Shown: positions 27,239 through 36,963, numbered from the stretch's first letter. The stretch is 64,000 nucleotides of DNA from Sphingomonas sp. BT-65 (GCF_026107375.2 NZ_JAPCIA010000001.1:1736001-1800000), one strand, 5' to 3'. The notes: generated by a model from the letters alone, not told the origin. Numbers and translations: made by a program.

Positions 27239-28288
27239 ATGTCCGAAGAAGGCCCGCTCCCCGAACGGATCGCCCGCGCGATCACGCTCGCGGGGCCGAT
27301 CCCGCTGTCGCAGTTCATGGGTGCGGCGAACACGCATTATTACGCGACGCGCGATCCGCTCGGCACGCGCGGCGACTTCACCACCGCGCCCGAGATCAGC
27401 CAGATGTTCGGCGAGCTGGTCGGCCTCGCGCTTGCCGACCTCTGGGATCGCGCTGGGCGCCCGCACGCACACTATGTCGAGCTCGGCCCCGGCCGCGGCA
27501 CGCTCGCCGCCGATGCCCTGCGCGCGATGGCCAGCGCCGGCCTCGCCCTGCCGGTCCATTTCGTAGAGAACAGCCCGGCGCTCCGCGCCGAGCAGGCGAA
27601 GGCGGTCCCCCATGCCGAATGGGCGATCGACCTGGTCGGCCTGCCCGACGACGCGCCCCTGCTGGTCGTCGCCAACGAATTCTTCGACGCGCTCCCGATC
27701 CGTCAGTTGGTCAAGACACAAGAGGGTTGGCGCGAACGCCTCGTCGCCTGCCAGGACACGCTGTTCCTGCCCGTAGTCGGCAACACCGTGTTCGATCCGA
27801 TCATCCCGCCCGAATTCCGCGACGCGCCCGCGGGCTCGATTCTCGAGACCTCGCCGCCCAGCGTCGCGATCCTGCGCGCGCTCGCCGCGCGCTTGCTCGC
27901 CCAGGGCGGCGCGGCGCTGATCATCGACTATGGCTATGCCGGCCCCGCGATCGGCGACACGCTCCAGGCCGTCCGCGGCCACGCCTATGCCAACCCGTTC
28001 GAGGATCCGGGCGAAGCCGACCTCACCGCGCATGTCGATTTCGGCACCCTGGTCGAGGCCGCGCGCGTCGAGGGCCTCGTCGCGCACGGCCCGGTTACCC
28101 AGGGCGCTTTCCTCAACGCCCTCGGCATCGCACCCCGCGCCGATGCGCTCGCCAGGGCCGCGCCCGACCGCGCCGAAGAGATCGCCGTCGCCCGCGACCG
28201 CCTCACCGGCGACGAGGCGATGGGCGAGCTGTTCAAGGTCATCGCCCTCACCGCCCCTGGCTGGCCCATTCCCGCAGGCTTCGCATGA
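27239..28288 (+). CDS. MidA/NDUFAF7-family SAM-dependent methyltransferase
   Basis: A 349-aa class I methyltransferase of the DUF185/MidA family (mitochondrial orthologue NDUFAF7 dimethylates an Arg of complex I subunit NDUFS2). Seen are GDFTTAPEISQMFGELVG, the SAM motif VELGPGRGTLAADALRA, ANEFFDALPIRQLV and IIDYGYAGPAIGDTLQAVRGH. It follows lgt by 4 bp and its stop overlaps the GNAT start (ATGA). The complex I role is inference from the eukaryotic orthologue. Confidence 0.9.
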   Translation: MSEEGPLPERIARAITLAGPIPLSQFMGAANTHYYATRDPLGTRGDFTTAPEISQMFGELVGLALADLWDRAGRPHAHYVELGPGRGTLAADALRAMASAGLALPVHFVENSPALRAEQAKAVPHAEWAIDLVGLPDDAPLLVVANEFFDALPIRQLVKTQEGWRERLVACQDTLFLPVVGNTVFDPIIPPEFRDAPAGSILETSPPSVAILRALAARLLAQGGAALIIDYGYAGPAIGDTLQAVRGHAYANPFEDPGEADLTAHVDFGTLVEAARVEGLVAHGPVTQGAFLNALGIAPRADALARAAPDRAEEIAVARDRLTGDEAMGELFKVIALTAPGWPIPAGFA

Positions 28289-28794
28289 TCACCTACGACA
28301 CCCCCGCCGCGCACGACGCCGACGCGCTCGACACGATGGCGCGCGCGACCTGGGTCAAGACCTTCGGCCATGGCTATGCCCCCGCCGATCTCGACGCCTA
28401 TCTCACCCACGCCTATGGCCCGACCGGGCAGCTCCGCGCGCACCTCGCCGACCCCGCCGTGATCTGGCGCGTCGCCCGTGCCGAGGGGCAGATCATCGGC
28501 TATGCCAAGCTCGTCCCGCCCTGGCTCGACGAAGCCGGGCCGGACGACGTCCAGCTCGGCCAGCTCTATGTCGCCTATGGCTGGCACGGAAAGGGCATCG
28601 CGCAGGAACTGATGGAATGGAGCATCGCCACCGCCCGCGCCCGTAACGCCCCCGCGCTGCTGCTCACGGTGTTCGAGGAGAACCACCGCGCCATCGCCTT
28701 CTACGCCAAATACGGCTTCGTCCATATCGGCGACTATGCCTTCCCGGTCGGCGCGAAGATCGACCGCGACCTGATCATGAAGCTCGACCTGTGA
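28285..28794 (+). CDS. GNAT-family N-acetyltransferase
   Basis: A 169-aa acetyl-CoA-dependent acetyltransferase. The acetyl-CoA loop is VQLGQLYVAYGWHGKGIAQE (R/Q-x-x-G-x-G/A form with GWHGKGIA), followed by ALLLTVFEENHRAIAFYAKYGF typical of motif B. It belongs to the group of GNATs in which LYV precedes the loop (PaiA/SSAT-like). Translationally coupled at both ends (ATGA with midA-like, GTGA with pgeF). Substrate unknown. Confidence 0.9.
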   Translation: MITYDTPAAHDADALDTMARATWVKTFGHGYAPADLDAYLTHAYGPTGQLRAHLADPAVIWRVARAEGQIIGYAKLVPPWLDEAGPDDVQLGQLYVAYGWHGKGIAQELMEWSIATARARNAPALLLTVFEENHRAIAFYAKYGFVHIGDYAFPVGAKIDRDLIMKLDL

Positions 28795-29561
28795 CCGAGC
28801 CCGTCGAGGCTCTCCGCGCCAACGCCCTCACCGGCATCGCCCACGGCTTTCTCGGGCGCACCGGCGGCGTCTCGACCGGCCCCACCGCGAGCCTCGACCT
28901 CGGCCGCCGCGGCCAGCCGCCCACGCCCGAGCTGATCGAGAACCAGCGCCGCGCGCTCGCCGCCGTCGCCCCCGGCACGAAGCTCGTCTCGGTCTACCAG
29001 GTTCATTCCGCCGACGCTGTCACCGTGCTCGAGCCCTGGGACGACGAACTCCGCCCGCATGCCGACGCGCTCGTCACCAACCGCCCCGGCCCCACCCTCG
29101 GCATCCTCACCGCCGATTGCGCACCCGTGCTGCTCGCCGACCGCGAGGCCGGGGTGATCGGCGCCGCGCATGCCGGGTGGAAGGGCGCGATCGGCGGCGT
29201 CACCGACTCGACCATCGCCGCGATGGAAGCGCTCGGCGCCAGGCGCGAGAACATCGCCGCCGCCGTCGGCCCGTGCATCGCCCGCGCCAGCTACGAGGTC
29301 GACGAGGGCTTCCGCAACCGCTTCGCCGAGTTCGATCCGGAGAACGACCGCTTCTTCACCCCCGGCCGCGAGGGTCACCACCAGTTCGACCTCGAAGCCT
29401 ATGTCGTCCACCGCCTCGCCGCCGCCGGCCTGCGCACCGTCGAGGCGCTCGGCGAGGACACCTATTCGCAGCCCGAGCGCTTCTACAGCTTCCGCCGCGC
29501 CACCCATCGCGGCGAACCCGATTACGGCCGCCAGATTTCGCTGATCTCATTGACGGGTTGA
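28791..29561 (+). CDS. pgeF: Multicopper-like purine nucleosidase/peptidoglycan editing factor (YfiH family)
   Basis: A 256-aa member of the YfiH/LACC1 family, described as peptidoglycan editing factor and, for LACC1-like members, as an adenosine/inosine phosphorylase and deaminase. Zinc-site residues are present in VYQVHSADAV, ILTADCAPVLLAD and AAHAGWKGAIGG, along with VGPCIARASYEVD and RFYSFRRATH. The start is GTG at 28791 inside GTGA overlapping the GNAT stop. The operon with lgt, an envelope gene, fits the peptidoglycan role. Confidence 0.92.
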   Translation: MTEPVEALRANALTGIAHGFLGRTGGVSTGPTASLDLGRRGQPPTPELIENQRRALAAVAPGTKLVSVYQVHSADAVTVLEPWDDELRPHADALVTNRPGPTLGILTADCAPVLLADREAGVIGAAHAGWKGAIGGVTDSTIAAMEALGARRENIAAAVGPCIARASYEVDEGFRNRFAEFDPENDRFFTPGREGHHQFDLEAYVVHRLAAAGLRTVEALGEDTYSQPERFYSFRRATHRGEPDYGRQISLISLTG

Positions 29562-29626
29562 AGCGTTGGTGCGAGTGCAGCTTCAAAGACGTTTCAGCTG
29601 ATACGATCCTGTGAGAGGCACCTCAA

Positions 29627-30949
29627 ATGACCGACAAGCCCGTCAAGCCTGACGAAGCCGCCCTCACCGGCACCACCCCGCGCCGCCGCCCCAAGCCGCC
29701 GGTGGAGAAGGTCGGCAACCGCCAGCTCAGCCCCGCCACGCTGATGATGGGCCATGGCTATGATCCGATGCTGTCGGAAGGCGCATTGAAGCCCCCGATC
29801 TTCGCCACCTCGACCTTCGTCTTCCCCAACGCCGCCGCGGGCAAGCGCCATTTCGAGGGCGTCACCGGCAAGCGCCCGGGCGGCGCCGAGGGCCTGGTCT
29901 ATTCCCGCTTCAACGGGCCAAACCAGGAGATCCTCGAGGACCGCCTCGGCGTGTGGGAGGAGGCGGAGGACGCGCTCGCCTTCTCCAGCGGCATGTCCGC
30001 CATCGCCACGCTGTTCCTCGCCATGGTCAAGCCCGGCGACACGATCGTCCACTCCGGCCCGCTCTACGCCGCGACCGAGACGCTGATCGCGCGCATCCTC
30101 GGCAAGTTCGGCGTCCACTGGCTCGACTTCCCCGCCGGCGCCACGCGCGAGGAGATCGACGCGGTCCTGTCCAAGGCATCTTCCGGCAATGTCGCGCTGA
30201 TCTATCTCGAAAGCCCCGCCAACCCGACCAACATCCTGGTCGATGTCGAGGCCGTCGCCGCCAGCCGCGATGCGATCTTCAACGGGTCGAACAAGCCGCC
30301 GATCGCGATCGACAACACCTTCCTCGGGCCGCTCTGGGCCAAGCCGCTCCAGCAGGGCGCCGACCTTGTCGTCTATTCGCTCACCAAATATGCGGGCGGC
30401 CATAGCGACCTCGTCGCGGGCAGCGTGCTCGGCAGCAAAGAGCACATCAACACCATCCGCCTGATGCGCAACACGATCGGCACGATCTGCGACCCCAACA
30501 CCGCCTGGATGCTGCTCCGATCACTCGAAACGCTGGAACTCCGCATGTCCCGCGCCGGCGAGAACGCCGCGAAAGTCTGCGAGTATCTCCGCACCCATCC
30601 CAAGGTCGAGAAGGTCGGCTATCTCGGCTTCCTCGAACAGGGGTCGCGTCAGGCCGATATCTACGCCCGCCACTGCACCGGCGCGGGCTCGACCTTCTCG
30701 CTCTACCTGAAGGGCGGCGAGAAGGAGGCCTTCGCCTTCCTCGACAGCCTCAGGATCGCCAAGCTCGCTGTCTCGCTCGGCGGCACCGAGACGCTCGCCT
30801 CCGCCCCCGCCGCGATGACCCACCTCTCGGTCCCCGACGCGCGCAAGAAAGCGCTCGGCATCACCGACAATCTCGTCCGCATCTCGATCGGCGTCGAGGA
30901 CGCCGACGACCTCATCGCCGATTTTGAAGAGGCACTGAAAGCGGTCTAA
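29627..30949 (+). CDS. Cystathionine gamma-synthase family PLP enzyme
   Basis: A 440-aa Cys/Met-metabolism PLP-dependent enzyme. The PLP Lys is Lys254 in SLTKYAGGHSD; ALAFSSGMSAIATLFLAMVKPGD binds the cofactor phosphate, and SGPLYAATET carries the stacking Tyr. It has a ~50-residue N-terminal extension and RPGGAEGLVYSRFNGPNQ as the substrate loop. Cystathionine gamma-synthase, O-acetylhomoserine sulfhydrylase and methionine gamma-lyase cannot be told apart from sequence alone. It stands alone, with AGAGGCACCTCAAATG as the start context. Confidence 0.88.
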   Translation: MTDKPVKPDEAALTGTTPRRRPKPPVEKVGNRQLSPATLMMGHGYDPMLSEGALKPPIFATSTFVFPNAAAGKRHFEGVTGKRPGGAEGLVYSRFNGPNQEILEDRLGVWEEAEDALAFSSGMSAIATLFLAMVKPGDTIVHSGPLYAATETLIARILGKFGVHWLDFPAGATREEIDAVLSKASSGNVALIYLESPANPTNILVDVEAVAASRDAIFNGSNKPPIAIDNTFLGPLWAKPLQQGADLVVYSLTKYAGGHSDLVAGSVLGSKEHINTIRLMRNTIGTICDPNTAWMLLRSLETLELRMSRAGENAAKVCEYLRTHPKVEKVGYLGFLEQGSRQADIYARHCTGAGSTFSLYLKGGEKEAFAFLDSLRIAKLAVSLGGTETLASAPAAMTHLSVPDARKKALGITDNLVRISIGVEDADDLIADFEEALKAV

Positions 30950-30966
30950 TTCACGGCGGCAGCACG

Positions 30967-32196
30967 TCAGGCGTGCGCCGCGATCCACGCTTCCAGCACC
31001 GGCGCGATCTTCGTGCGCCACTTGCTGCCGTTGAAGATGCCGTAATGGCCCACGTCCGGCGCCATATGGTATTTCTTCATCTTCGCCGGCAGCTTGGTCG
31101 CGATGGTCAGCGCCGCCTTGGTCTGGCCCAGGCCCGAAATGTCGTCGCGCTCGCCCTCGATCGCGAGCAGCGCGGTGTCAGTGATCGCCGCCGGATCGAC
31201 GCGGCGGTCGCGGTGCATCATCTCGCCCTTGGGCAGCGCATGCGCCTGGAACACCACGTCGATCGTCTGGAGGTAGAATTCGGCGGTCATGTCGCACACC
31301 GCGCGATACTCGTCATAGAAGCGCATCGTCGATTCCGCGCCCTCGTCGTCGCCCTTCACCAGGTGCTTGAACATCTCCCAGTGCGAAATCATGTGGCTGC
31401 CGAGGTTCATCGTCATGAACCCGGCGAGCTGCAGGAAGCCCGGATAGACTCGCCGCCCCGCGCCAGGATAGGTCGCCGGCACGGTCGCGATGACGTTCTG
31501 CGCGAACCAGGCATGCGGCCGCTCGGTCGCCAGCGTGTTGACCGCGGTCGGCGCCTCGCGCGTGTCGATCGGGCCGCCCATCAGGGTCAGCGTGCGCGGC
31601 CGGTTGGGGTGCTTGTCCGCGTTCATCAGCGCGACCGCGGCATACACCGGCACCGAGGGCTGGCACACCGCGAGCACATGCGGCCGCTTGTCGCCCTCCG
31701 CGCCGATCTTCTCGATGAACTCGACCACATAGTCGACATAGTCGTCGAGGTCGAAGCGCCCGTCGCTGAGCGGCACCTGCCGCGCGTCGCGCCAGTCGGT
31801 GATGTAGACGTCCGCTGCCGGCAGCATCCGCTCGACCGTGCCGCGCAGCAGCGTCGCATAGTGTCCGCTCATCGGCGCGACGATCAGCAGCTTGGGGCCG
31901 CCTTCGACGCCTTCGCGAACGAATCGCTTGAGCTGGCCGAACGGCTTGCGCAGCACGATCTCCTCGCGGACCGCGACCTGCTTGCCGTCGATGGTGGTCG
32001 ATTCGAGCCCGAATTCGGGCTTGCCGCGCGGCGCCGCGGCATGCGCGAACACCTCCAGCGCCGAAGCCAGGATCGGGCCGCCGCCGAAATAAGCGAAGGG
32101 ATTTGCCGGATTATTCAGCAGCCCCGCGCCGAAATTGGCGAGTGCGCTCGCGCCGGCCAGCATCGAGCGCTGCATCTCATAAGCATCATACAACAT
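30967..32196 (-). CDS. phaZ: Intracellular polyhydroxyalkanoate depolymerase
   Basis: A 409-aa PHB depolymerase of the intracellular, amorphous-granule type, which releases 3-hydroxybutyrate from stored polymer. MLYDAYEMQRSMLAGASALA is the usual N-terminus; the alpha/beta-hydrolase nucleophile is a Cys in LAVCQPSVPVYAA, as in PhaZ1 of Cupriavidus; MGGPIDTREAPTAVN and the terminal HYGIFNGSKWRTKIAP (catalytic His) follow. It is not linked to phaC or a phasin. It converges on the PLP enzyme 18 bp away. Confidence 0.94.
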   Translation of the reverse strand: MLYDAYEMQRSMLAGASALANFGAGLLNNPANPFAYFGGGPILASALEVFAHAAAPRGKPEFGLESTTIDGKQVAVREEIVLRKPFGQLKRFVREGVEGGPKLLIVAPMSGHYATLLRGTVERMLPAADVYITDWRDARQVPLSDGRFDLDDYVDYVVEFIEKIGAEGDKRPHVLAVCQPSVPVYAAVALMNADKHPNRPRTLTLMGGPIDTREAPTAVNTLATERPHAWFAQNVIATVPATYPGAGRRVYPGFLQLAGFMTMNLGSHMISHWEMFKHLVKGDDEGAESTMRFYDEYRAVCDMTAEFYLQTIDVVFQAHALPKGEMMHRDRRVDPAAITDTALLAIEGERDDISGLGQTKAALTIATKLPAKMKKYHMAPDVGHYGIFNGSKWRTKIAPVLEAWIAAHA

Positions 32197-32421
32197 CGGT
32201 TGTTACTGTCCCCGCCCCACGCGCGCCGTCTGACAACGGTGGCAGCGGGTTATAGCGGCCGGGTGCTGCGGTGCAATGTCCATCCATACCCAATGTTCGA
32301 TCACATTGGTCAGTTCCCAAAAATCGGTTTCCGATTCCCCCCGGAGGGGCGTGGAAGGAATTAATGCCTCCCTCCACATGCACCCGTTGCGCAACCCGCC
32401 CCTACGCCCTAGGCGGCGCGC

Positions 32422-34209
32422 ATGGCCGAGCCCGAAACGAAGCCCGCGAGTCCCGCCGCGCCCCGCAAGCTGTCGAGCCTCCGCATCGTGTGGCGCTACA
32501 CCAGCCGCTACCCGCTCCAGCTCGGCCTCGCGATCGTCGCGCTGCTGCTCGCCGCGGGCGCCACCTTGTGGATCCCGCGCACCTTCAAGCAAGTGGTGGA
32601 CAAGGGCTTTGCCGAGGGCGCCGACCCGTCGCAGATCGGCGCCTATTTCCAGGGGCTGCTGCTGATCGTCGTGGTGCTCGCCTTCGCCACCGCGATGCGC
32701 TTCTACTTCGTCTCCTGGCTCGGCGAGCGCACCGTCGCCGACATGCGCGCCGCAGTGCACCGCAACCTGCTGCGCCTGCCCCCCAAATGGTTCGAGGAGA
32801 ACCGCCCGTCGGAGATCGCCAGCCGCCTCACCGCCGATACCGCGGTGGTCGAGCAGATCGTCGGCACCACCGTCTCGGTCGCGCTGCGCAACCTGCTGAT
32901 CGCGATCGGCGGCACCGTCTATCTCTTCGTCCTCGCGCCCAAGATCGCGGCCTATCTGATCGTCGGCCTGCCCATCATCGTCCTGCCCATCATGTGGCTC
33001 GGCGGCCGCGTGCGCCGCTTCTCGCGCACCAGCCAGGATCGCGTGGCGGACATCGGCGCGATCGCCTCGGAGACGCTCGGCGCGATGCGCATCGTCCAAG
33101 CCTTCGGGCAGGAACGGCGCGAGGGCGAGCGCTTCCAGACCGCGGTCGATGCCGGCTTCGCCACGGCGCGCAAGCGCTTCGCCACCCGCGCGCTGATGAC
33201 CGCGCTCGTCATCTTCGCGCTGTTCACCGCGATCACGCTGATCATGTGGGACGCGGTCTATGGCGTCGCCGAGGGCCGCATCTCGGGCGGCTCGATCACC
33301 GCTTTCGTGATCACCGCGGGCCTCGTCACCGGCGCGTTCGGCGCCTTGACCGAGGTCTATGGCGACCTGCTGCGCGCCTCGGGCGCCGCCAGCCGCCTCG
33401 CCGAGCTGCTCGCGCAGGAGCCCGACATCGCCGCCCCGGCCGACCCGGTCCCGCTCCCCATCCCGCCGCAGGGCGGACTCGACTTCGCCAACGTCACCTT
33501 CCGCTATCCGACGCGGCCCGAGGTGTCGGCGCTCAACCAGTTCACTTTGTCGGTCGCGCCGGGCGAGACGGTGGCGGTGGTCGGTCCGTCGGGTGCGGGC
33601 AAGTCCACGCTCTTCCAGCTCGTCCAGCGCTTCTACGATCCCGAGGGCGGCGAAGTGCGCGTCGACGGCGTCCCCGTCCGCCGCGCCGATCCGGGCGAGG
33701 TCCGCGCGCGCATGGCGATGGTGCCGCAGGAGACGGTGATCTTCGCCGCCACCGCGCGCGACAATCTCCGCTACGGCGCCTGGGACGCGACCGAGGAGGC
33801 GATCTGGCAGGCCGCCGAGGCCGCCAACGCCGCCGAATTCCTACGCGAACTCCCCGACGGTCTCGACACCTTTCTCGGCGAGGACGGCGCGCGCCTCTCG
33901 GGCGGGCAGCGCCAGCGCCTCGCCATCGCCCGCGCGCTGCTGCGCGACGCGCCGATCCTGCTGCTCGACGAAGCGACCAGCGCGCTCGACGCCGAGAGCG
34001 AACGCCTCGTCCAGGACGCGCTCGAGCATCTCATGCAGGGCCGCACCACGCTTGTCATCGCCCACCGCCTCGCCACCGTCCGCGCCGCCAAGCGCATCAT
34101 CGTGATGGACGAGGGGCGGATCGTCGAGACCGGCACGCATGCCGAGCTGGTGGCGCAGGGCGGCCTCTATGCGCGACTGGCGAGCCTGCAGTTCAGCGAG
34201 ACTGCCTAG
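32422..34209 (+). CDS. ABC exporter, fused permease-ATPase (MsbA/LmrA-like)
   Basis: A 595-aa half-transporter. Six membrane helices occupy residues ~30-310 (first: LGLAIVALLLAAGATLWI), then the ATPase: Walker A GPSGAGKST near 390, Q-loop VPQETVIF, signature LSGGQRQR near 492, Walker B ILLLDEATSALD near 512 and the His switch in VIAHRL. It should work as a homodimer in the inner membrane. MsbA-type lipid A flipping, drug export or another lipid are all possible. A 225-bp spacer separates it from divergent phaZ. Confidence 0.93.
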   Translation: MAEPETKPASPAAPRKLSSLRIVWRYTSRYPLQLGLAIVALLLAAGATLWIPRTFKQVVDKGFAEGADPSQIGAYFQGLLLIVVVLAFATAMRFYFVSWLGERTVADMRAAVHRNLLRLPPKWFEENRPSEIASRLTADTAVVEQIVGTTVSVALRNLLIAIGGTVYLFVLAPKIAAYLIVGLPIIVLPIMWLGGRVRRFSRTSQDRVADIGAIASETLGAMRIVQAFGQERREGERFQTAVDAGFATARKRFATRALMTALVIFALFTAITLIMWDAVYGVAEGRISGGSITAFVITAGLVTGAFGALTEVYGDLLRASGAASRLAELLAQEPDIAAPADPVPLPIPPQGGLDFANVTFRYPTRPEVSALNQFTLSVAPGETVAVVGPSGAGKSTLFQLVQRFYDPEGGEVRVDGVPVRRADPGEVRARMAMVPQETVIFAATARDNLRYGAWDATEEAIWQAAEAANAAEFLRELPDGLDTFLGEDGARLSGGQRQRLAIARALLRDAPILLLDEATSALDAESERLVQDALEHLMQGRTTLVIAHRLATVRAAKRIIVMDEGRIVETGTHAELVAQGGLYARLASLQFSETA

Positions 34210-34298
34210 AACCTCAAGCTATACCGCCAAAACCTCTGGTGCGTTGTCCCGCTCCCACACGTCCTGCATATCTGCCGCAGGGTCAGGCGGGGATATCC

Positions 34299-35840
34299 AT
34301 GAACCAGCATCTGTCACGCCGGCAGCTCATCGGTGGCGCCTTGGCCACCGGCCTCGCAAGCCGCGCGGCGGCCGCCGCAACGCCCGCCACCCTGTTTCAC
34401 GAGGTCATGCTGGTCGACGGCACCGGCGCGCCGCCACGCCTCGCCGATGTGCTCGTCACCGGCGACCGGATCGCGCGGATCACCTCCCCCGCCGAACGCA
34501 CGCGCGTCGCCGGCGCGCGGGTCATCGCCGGCGAGGGCCGCGTCCTCGCGCCCGGCTTCATCGACACCCACACGCACGGCGATCCGCTCAAGGAATCCTA
34601 TGACGGCTTCCTCGCCATGGGCGTCACCACGATCACGCTCGGCGTCGACGGCAGCGGCCCGCGGCTCAAGGGCGACCTCGATCTGCGCGGCTGGATGCGC
34701 GCCGCCGACCGCGCCCCGCTCGACCTCAACGTGGCCACGCTCGCCAGCCACGGCACGCTGCGCCGCGCGGCGAAGATCCCGGATTCGGTGCGCCGCCCCG
34801 ACGCTGCCGCAATGGCCCGGCTCGAAGCCCAGCTCGACGCCGAGCTGCGCGCCGGTGCCTTCGGCCTCTCCTTCGGCCTCGAATATGTGCCCGGCATCTA
34901 CTCCGAGACCGCCGAGCTCGCCGCGCTCGGCCGCGTCGTCGCGCGCCATGGCGGCGTCGCGATGAGCCATATGCGCTCGGAGAATGACGGCGAGATCGAG
35001 GCCTCGATCGACGAGCTGATCGCCTCCGCCGGCCCCGCGCGTCCGCACATCTCGCACTTGAAGGTCGTGTTCGGCAAAGGCGAAGCCCGCGCCCGCGCGC
35101 TGCTCGACTTCCTCGCCGCCAAGCGCCGCGCCGGGATCGACCTCACCGCCGACGCCTATCCCTATAATGCCGGCTTCACCGGGATCGCGATCCTGTTCCC
35201 GCAATGGGCGCTCCCGCCGACCGACTATGCGAGCGTCCTCGCCACCCGCCGCGCCGAGCTGCGCGACTATCTCGAAAAGCGCATGATCCGCCGCGGCGGG
35301 CCCGAGATGCTGCTGCTCGGCACCGGCCGCCACGCGGGCAAGACCGTGGCGCAGGCATCGCAGGAGGCCGGCCTCGCCTTCCCCGATTTCCTCATCCAGC
35401 TCGGCCCCGACGGCGGATCGGGCGCGCATTTCACGATGGATCAGGCGCTGCAGGACGTGCTGCTGCTCGATCCGCTGGTGGCGATCTCGACCGATGGCGG
35501 CCCGACCATGCGGCACCCGCGCTCGACCGGCACCTATGCCAAGCTGATCGAGGACTATGTCGCCAAGGGCAAGCGCTTGGCCGTCGAGCAGGCGGTGCGC
35601 AAGGCGACGTCGCTGCCCGCGCGCATCCTGCGTATCGCCGATCGCGGTACGATCCGCCCGGGCGCCAAGGCCGACCTCATCCTGTTTGATCCCGGCAAGG
35701 TCCACGCCCGCTCGACCTATCTCGACCCCTTCGCCCGCGCCGAGGGGTTCGACCTGGTGATGGTCAACGGCCAGCCCGCGTTCGAGCGCGGCCAGCGCGT
35801 CGGCCGCCCCGGCCGGCTGCTGCGCGCGGACCGCGCCTAG
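34299..35840 (+). CDS. Exported amidohydrolase, N-acyl-D-amino-acid deacylase-like
   Basis: A 513-aa metal-dependent amidohydrolase. The N-terminus has a Tat-type signal (LSRRQLIGGALATGLASRAAAA, RR plus alanine-rich h-region), so the folded enzyme is exported. Metal ligands are GFIDTHTHGD (HxH), SHMRSENDGE, HISHLKVVFGKG and the late Asp in ISTDGGPTMRHP. The overall pattern matches D-aminoacylase/N-acyl-D-glutamate deacylase. A role in recycling D-amino-acid-containing peptides in the periplasm is inference. Its TAG stop lies in the CTAG shared with the convergent gene. Confidence 0.88.
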   Translation: MNQHLSRRQLIGGALATGLASRAAAAATPATLFHEVMLVDGTGAPPRLADVLVTGDRIARITSPAERTRVAGARVIAGEGRVLAPGFIDTHTHGDPLKESYDGFLAMGVTTITLGVDGSGPRLKGDLDLRGWMRAADRAPLDLNVATLASHGTLRRAAKIPDSVRRPDAAAMARLEAQLDAELRAGAFGLSFGLEYVPGIYSETAELAALGRVVARHGGVAMSHMRSENDGEIEASIDELIASAGPARPHISHLKVVFGKGEARARALLDFLAAKRRAGIDLTADAYPYNAGFTGIAILFPQWALPPTDYASVLATRRAELRDYLEKRMIRRGGPEMLLLGTGRHAGKTVAQASQEAGLAFPDFLIQLGPDGGSGAHFTMDQALQDVLLLDPLVAISTDGGPTMRHPRSTGTYAKLIEDYVAKGKRLAVEQAVRKATSLPARILRIADRGTIRPGAKADLILFDPGKVHARSTYLDPFARAEGFDLVMVNGQPAFERGQRVGRPGRLLRADRA

Positions 35841-36136
35841 CCGCGGTAGAGCATGTAGGCGAGGCAGGCGACGACCACGGCCAGCGCGATCGCGACATAG
35901 GTCTTGGGATCGCGCTTGCGCCGATCGTGCCGGCCCATGCGGTCGAGATCGAACCAGTAATAGGCCGGCTGCGCCTCGCGGATCACGCCCGAGGCGCGCA
36001 ACTGCTCGAACGCCCTGCGCTCCACGGGTCCCGATGGCGCATATTCGATCGCGTCGCGCGGCGTGACCGCGCGATGGTCGGCGAAATGCCGCTGGACGCG
36101 AAACTGCGCCAGATCCGAGGATCCACCGACCGGCAT
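35837..36136 (-). CDS. Tail-anchored small protein, paralogue 1
   Basis: A 99-aa protein with a soluble N-terminal part (QRHFADHRAVTPRDAIEYAP, AFEQLRASGVIREAQPAYYW) and a C-terminal membrane helix (TYVAIALAVVVACLAYMLYRG). It is clearly related to the protein at 38306: both share HF..HxAVTPxD.I.Y.P, a helix with AF..L, an IR..YYW.DL motif, a basic linker and a C-terminal helix ending YxG. The HxAVTP...YYW part could be a winged-helix fold. Unknown function; not a named family that I recognise. Confidence 0.75.
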   Translation of the reverse strand: MPVGGSSDLAQFRVQRHFADHRAVTPRDAIEYAPSGPVERRAFEQLRASGVIREAQPAYYWFDLDRMGRHDRRKRDPKTYVAIALAVVVACLAYMLYRG

Positions 36137-36285
36137 TCATGCACTCCCACTGACAAGCCGCCGATAGTCGGAGCCGGACCCGGCCGTTTCAAGAGCAAGG
36201 CTGTGCAGTGGCCGATCACCCAGCTTCACCCCGCCCAAAGAATCTCCTTTCCCGGCACCTGCCCCGCGCGGCTAAGGCGGCCGCC

Positions 36286-36963
36286 ATGCCCTTCCGCTTC
36301 TTCCGTCCGATTCTCGCCGGTGCACGGCCGCTCGATCGCCTCGTCGCCTGTATCGGCGCGGCGATCTGCCTCGCGCTCACCATGTTCGTCTGCGCCCAGC
36401 TCGAGCTCGCCGCATCCGACCTGCCGCTGATCGTCGCGCCGATGGGCGCCTCCGCGGTCCTCATCTTCGCGGTGCCGGCGAGCCCGCTCGCCCAGCCCTG
36501 GCCGGTGGTCGGCGGCAACACTATCTCGGCGCTGGTCGGCGTCGCGGTGTTCCAGTACGTCGCCGACCCGATGCTCGCCGCGGGCCTCTCGGTCGGGCTC
36601 GCGATCCTCGCCATGTCGGCATGCCGCTGCCTCCACCCGCCGGGCGGCGCGGCGGCGCTCACCGCGGTGATCGGCAGCCAGGGCGTTCATGCCGCGGGCT
36701 ACGCCTTCGCCTTCGCGCCGGTCGCGATCAATTCGATCGCCTTGGTCGCGCTGGCGATGTTCTTCCACCGCATGTCGGGCCACAGCTACCCGCACCAGCC
36801 GGTTCCGCTGCCGATGCCACCCGAGGCGGTCGGCCTGCATCTCGAGGATATCGACAAGGCGCTCGCCGAACTGCCCGACAGCTTCGACATCAGCCGCGAG
36901 GATCTCGACGTGCTGCTCTCCCGCGCCGAGGCGCACGCGCTCGCCCGCCGCCGGACGCGCTGA
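36286..36963 (+). CDS. HPP-family integral membrane protein
   Basis: A 225-aa HPP protein with four to five membrane helices and the name-giving motif CRCLHPPGGAAALTAVIG (His117-Pro-Pro). Helix 1 is VACIGAAICLALTMFVCA; a cytoplasmic tail of ~55 residues (GLHLEDIDKALAELPDSFDIS onward) follows. HPP proteins have been linked to nitrite transport in cyanobacteria and plastids; in proteobacteria the role is unproved. ATG 36286 with AAGGCGG upstream is chosen; GTG 36208 would add 26 residues. Confidence 0.9.
   Translation: MPFRFFRPILAGARPLDRLVACIGAAICLALTMFVCAQLELAASDLPLIVAPMGASAVLIFAVPASPLAQPWPVVGGNTISALVGVAVFQYVADPMLAAGLSVGLAILAMSACRCLHPPGGAAALTAVIGSQGVHAAGYAFAFAPVAINSIALVALAMFFHRMSGHSYPHQPVPLPMPPEAVGLHLEDIDKALAELPDSFDISREDLDVLLSRAEAHALARRRTR

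Noticed and set aside
32271..34209. Plus-strand long frame overlapping the ABC exporter in another frame
   Set aside because: Only its downstream part from 34299 is real (the amidohydrolase). The upstream half is Arg-rich shadow of the exporter.
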